Below, one piece after another: positions 4,848-6,676 of a stretch of 6,676 nucleotides of DNA (within the stretch, counting starts at the first letter, position 1; every line of letters begins with the position of its first letter). A program made the position numbers and the translations under genes. The notes under the pieces were generated by a model. That model was not told the DNA's origin and did not search any database. It saw only the letters and a list, made by a program, of their open reading frames with translations. The stretch comes from Eubacteriales bacterium (GTDB taxonomy: Bacteria > Bacillota_A > Clostridia > Lachnospirales > Lachnospiraceae): contig JAUNAE010000211.1 of the NCBI GenBank assembly GCA_030527765.1, positions 1-6,676 of the forward strand, read 5' to 3'.

Positions 4848-6056
4848 TTAAAACGGTTTTGAATCTGATTGAAGATGAACGTTAATGACACAGATTTCAC
4901 CGGTAGTTCCGACGCGCATATTGGGTCCCCAGATTCCAACGCCGGAGGTTACAATATTGTGCATCTGATCTTTTTTGCAATAACCGCAGGAGTTTTCCCA
5001 CATGAGAGAGGTCAGAATGTTTCCGGGGAAAAGCTGACCATCATGGGTGTGTCCGCAGAGATCAAGATCGGCTCCGGCAAGAGATAATTCCCGGAGCTGT
5101 TTTGGCTGATGATCCATGACAATGATCGGCTTGGAAGCATCCAGAGGGGCGAGAAGTTTGGCAGGTTCCATGCGCGGATCCTGCATTTTTTTTGCCCGGG
5201 CAGGATCTTTTCTTCCAACGAGATAGAACTGATTATTTATAAGAAGGTACTCATCCTCCAGAAGTTGAATTCCGGCTTTTTTCAAAAATTCTGTCATGCG
5301 GGGATCTTCATAAGAAGCATTTCCGTGATGGAAGGTAAATCCCGCGAGAATAGGTTCATTCAGATCATGATTTCCCCAACAGGCATAGGTCCCGTAAGTA
5401 GACTGGAGAGATTTCAGAGCTTCCTGAATGGCGAGGGGAGATTTCATGGCATCAAAGTCATTGTCAAAGATATCTCCTGCAAAGCAGATGAGATCCGGTC
5501 GGATGGCATTTATTTGTTCAGCCAGGGCAGCAGCTGTTTTTTCATTGATGGTGTAACCAAAATGGGTATCTGCCAGAAGCACAATTTTGAGAGAATCCGG
5601 CCCATTTTCCAACGTCTTTGGAATGGTTATTTCGTAATGCTTAAGCTGCAGGCGGCGCCTGTGAAAAACTCCACTGAGACTGATAAAGAGAATCAGTACG
5701 ATGGCGAAAAAACCGGTCACTGCGAAGGCGGTGGAAGAGCGAAGCCAGGAAATATGGAAAACATATTTGAGAAGGAGCTCCAATCCTTCCACGGCAAGAA
5801 GAGTCATCAGTATATAAAGAAGCGTTCCCAGAAAATAGTTGCTGGTGTGTTTTAACAGCCTCTGCAGCCAGGTCGGATGTTTTACAAGAAAACTGGTCAG
5901 AAGGCTGCTCGCAAAGAAAATATAGATAAGGATTACAAAGAACTGCATCAGAGGATGCTGAAACAGCATACCGAAGCTTCCCATCCAGTGGAGCAGTCTC
6001 CAGAGAATATAATAATTCACCAAAATGTAAATCGGTGCAAGAAAAAAAGCAATCAT
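4848..6056 (-). CDS. Membrane-anchored metallophosphoesterase (YkuE/COG1408-like)
   Basis: This is a 402-residue two-part protein. The N-terminal part has four predicted membrane helices at about 2-22, 36-57, 74-95 and 110-131, followed by the basic stretch HRRRLQLK (132-139). The C-terminal calcineurin-like phosphoesterase domain (about 155-395) keeps the full metal-binding set: D163 and H165 (DTHFG), D195 (GDIFDND), N229 and H230 (GNHD), H316 (DHQP), and H336 and H338 (GHTHDGQ). It should be an active binuclear-metal phosphoesterase at the membrane. Relatives include YkuE of Bacillus and the enzymes related to UDP-2,3-diacylglucosamine hydrolases, but the substrate here is unknown. The start follows GGGAGG with a 6-nt spacer, a strong site. 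It is apparently monocistronic, convergent with the ABC operon and ended by the hairpin at 4770-4823. The fold assignment is secure. Confidence 0.94.
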   Translation of the reverse strand: MIAFFLAPIYILVNYYILWRLLHWMGSFGMLFQHPLMQFFVILIYIFFASSLLTSFLVKHPTWLQRLLKHTSNYFLGTLLYILMTLLAVEGLELLLKYVFHISWLRSSTAFAVTGFFAIVLILFISLSGVFHRRRLQLKHYEITIPKTLENGPDSLKIVLLADTHFGYTINEKTAAALAEQINAIRPDLICFAGDIFDNDFDAMKSPLAIQEALKSLQSTYGTYACWGNHDLNEPILAGFTFHHGNASYEDPRMTEFLKKAGIQLLEDEYLLINNQFYLVGRKDPARAKKMQDPRMEPAKLLAPLDASKPIIVMDHQPKQLRELSLAGADLDLCGHTHDGQLFPGNILTSLMWENSCGYCKKDQMHNIVTSGVGIWGPNMRVGTTGEICVINVHLQSDSKPF

Positions 6057-6102
6057 GATGATCCTCCCATGTATAGGTGTGGAATATCGACGGCCTCGCA
6101 GA

Positions 6103-6113
6103 GGATTGCGAAT
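6103..6113 (+). repeat. Short direct repeat GGATTGCGAAT (other copy 4731-4741)
   Basis: The 11-nt word occurs identically at 4731-4741 and 6103-6113. Both copies are followed by a TCC and then a TTTG at similar distance, so the match extends loosely over about 25 bp. Both are intergenic and on the same strand. It may be a fragment of a dispersed intergenic repeat. Confidence 0.5.
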
Positions 6114-6133
6114 GTTCCTTTTGCTATGATACT
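6106..6133 (+). promoter_or_regulatory. Possible promoter upstream of the GIY-YIG gene
   Basis: TTGCGA (6106-6111) could be a -35 box, with GATACT (6128-6133) as a -10 box at 16-nt spacing. A TGCTATGAT extended -10-like sequence (6122-6130) overlaps. Each element matches only 4 of 6 consensus bases or lacks a partner. Transcription from here would leave a leader of about 130 nt before the GIY-YIG start. Confidence 0.3.
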
Positions 6134-6271
6134 ATAGTTGAATGCAGATAAGCAAGAAGCGGAAAGCGAAAGCTCATTTGGTAATGGAATTGAGAAGAAT
6201 TTTTCGCAATAGAGAATGGTAGAAAGGATTTGTAACGATAAAGGGAACCTTATAACCGTTGCAAAAAGATT

Positions 6272-6514
6272 ATGAATTATACATATATGGTGAAATGTGC
6301 GGATGAGACTCTTTATACCGGATGGACCAATCAGCTGGAAAAGAGAATCAAAGCTCATAACGAAGGAAAAAACGGCGCGAAGTATACGAAAACGAAGAGG
6401 CCGGTAACCCTTGTATATTATGAAGGGTATCGAACCAAAGAAGAAGCCATGCGCCGGGAGTATCAGATCAAACAACTTACAAGAAAGCAGAAGATGGAAC
6501 TTCTGAATTTATGA
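6272..6514 (+). CDS. GIY-YIG nuclease-superfamily protein, YhbQ/UPF0213 type
   Basis: This 80-residue protein is a single GIY-YIG domain of the usual length for the stand-alone family. The first motif is TYMV (4-7), the second LYTG (14-17), followed by N20, R25 (LEKRIKAH) and H29, then GAKYTKTKRPVTLVYYE (35-51). The catalytic-type Glu is E63 in AMRREYQIKQLTRKQK (59-74). Family members are small cytoplasmic proteins with proposed roles in DNA processing or repair, and most are poorly characterised. The ATG at 6272 gives a normal N-terminus. The frame is closed by TAA at 6239-6241, and no other start codon of good quality lies between. The ribosome binding site is weak (AAAAAG close to the ATG). 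It appears to be a single-gene unit, divergent from the metallophosphoesterase with a 215-bp gap. Confidence 0.9.
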   Translation: MNYTYMVKCADETLYTGWTNQLEKRIKAHNEGKNGAKYTKTKRPVTLVYYEGYRTKEEAMRREYQIKQLTRKQKMELLNL

Positions 6515-6519
6515 CCTGA

Positions 6520-6625
6520 GATGCTTCTATTTGATTAAAATTGGAAAAAACTGACATAGGGTCGAACATCAGGATGCTTTTGTTTGACCTAAAAAGCAAG
6601 AAGTTGCTATAGAGTCAAATACTAT
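6520..6625 (+). repeat. Two tandem degenerate 53-nt repeats with alternating inverted motifs
   Basis: Unit 1 (6520-6572) and unit 2 (6573-6625) align without gaps at 34 of 53 positions by hand count. Both start GATGCTT, have TTTGA at unit positions 11-15 and ATAG-x-GTC-x-AA at positions 37-47. The 10-nt word TTTGACCTAA and its inverse TAGGGTCGAA/TAGAGTCAAA thus recur in alternating orientation starting at 6530, 6557, 6583 and 6610, a spacing of 26-27 nt. The middle pair can fold into a 10-bp hairpin (6559-6568 with 6581-6590). It lies just after the GIY-YIG stop and may continue beyond 6676. Confidence 0.6.
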
Positions 6626-6676
6626 TGAAAACGCTATTGGCGATGTTTTTTATTAGTTCTGGATCTCAACTATATG

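Noticed and set aside
5109..5855. Plus-strand open frame (248 codons) opposite the metallophosphoesterase
   Set aside because: The minus-strand product has every catalytic motif of its family. The plus-strand frame has no domain signature and is a shadow.
6520..6625. CRISPR array
   Set aside because: The two units are directly adjacent, differ at 19 of 53 positions and have no distinct repeat/spacer pattern. No cas gene is in the window.
6631..6652. Terminator for the GIY-YIG gene (CGC/GCG with a following T run)
   Set aside because: The stem is only three clean pairs before a bulge. The T run is real, but the hairpin is too weak to call.

Overview
The window looks like a chromosomal segment of a low-to-moderate GC Gram-positive anaerobe, most likely a Lachnospiraceae-type member of the Clostridia. 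The basis is a tRNA-Lys without an encoded CCA end, strong AGGAGG-type ribosome binding sites, protein families typical of Bacillota, and short palindromic intergenic repeats. The genus cannot be fixed from the sequence alone.

Layout. Positions 1-48 are the 3' part of a tRNA-Lys (anticodon UUU), followed by a rho-independent terminator (53-83). A minus-strand OmpR/PhoB-type response regulator (159-827) converges on it and stops directly against a palindromic repeat that acts as its terminator (92-158). A 302-bp divergent intergenic region (828-1129) holds an inverted pair of DnaA-box-like 9-mers. It is followed by a tight plus-strand operon of three genes: a secreted, C-terminally anchored NEW3-type repeat protein (1130-2548), an ABC-2-type ATPase (2552-3568), and a six-helix ABC-2 permease (about 3495-4517). 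Spacing is 3 bp between the first two, and the last two overlap by about 74 bp. This is read as one envelope transporter module in which the NEW3 protein supplies the extracytoplasmic part. The divergent regulator is a plausible but unproven controller.

The 330-bp gap 4518-4847 between convergent genes is rich in structure. It contains a second, inverted copy of the repeat found behind the regulator gene. That copy is nested in an array of three abutting hairpins closed by an outer 9-bp stem (4592-4713). A 21-bp bidirectional terminator hairpin follows (4770-4823), and its base carries the same terminal sequence as the repeat. A minus-strand membrane-anchored metallophosphoesterase of the YkuE/COG1408 type fills 4848-6056. 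A plus-strand GIY-YIG domain protein of the YhbQ/UPF0213 type (6272-6514) is followed by two tandem degenerate 53-nt repeats (6520-6625), which carry a 10-nt motif in alternating orientation.

The protein-coding content is recognisable housekeeping and envelope material. The less explained part is the intergenic DNA: the multibranch element, the terminator-like repeat family, the tandem 53-mers and the DnaA-box pair. No phage, transposase, CRISPR array or defence island is visible.
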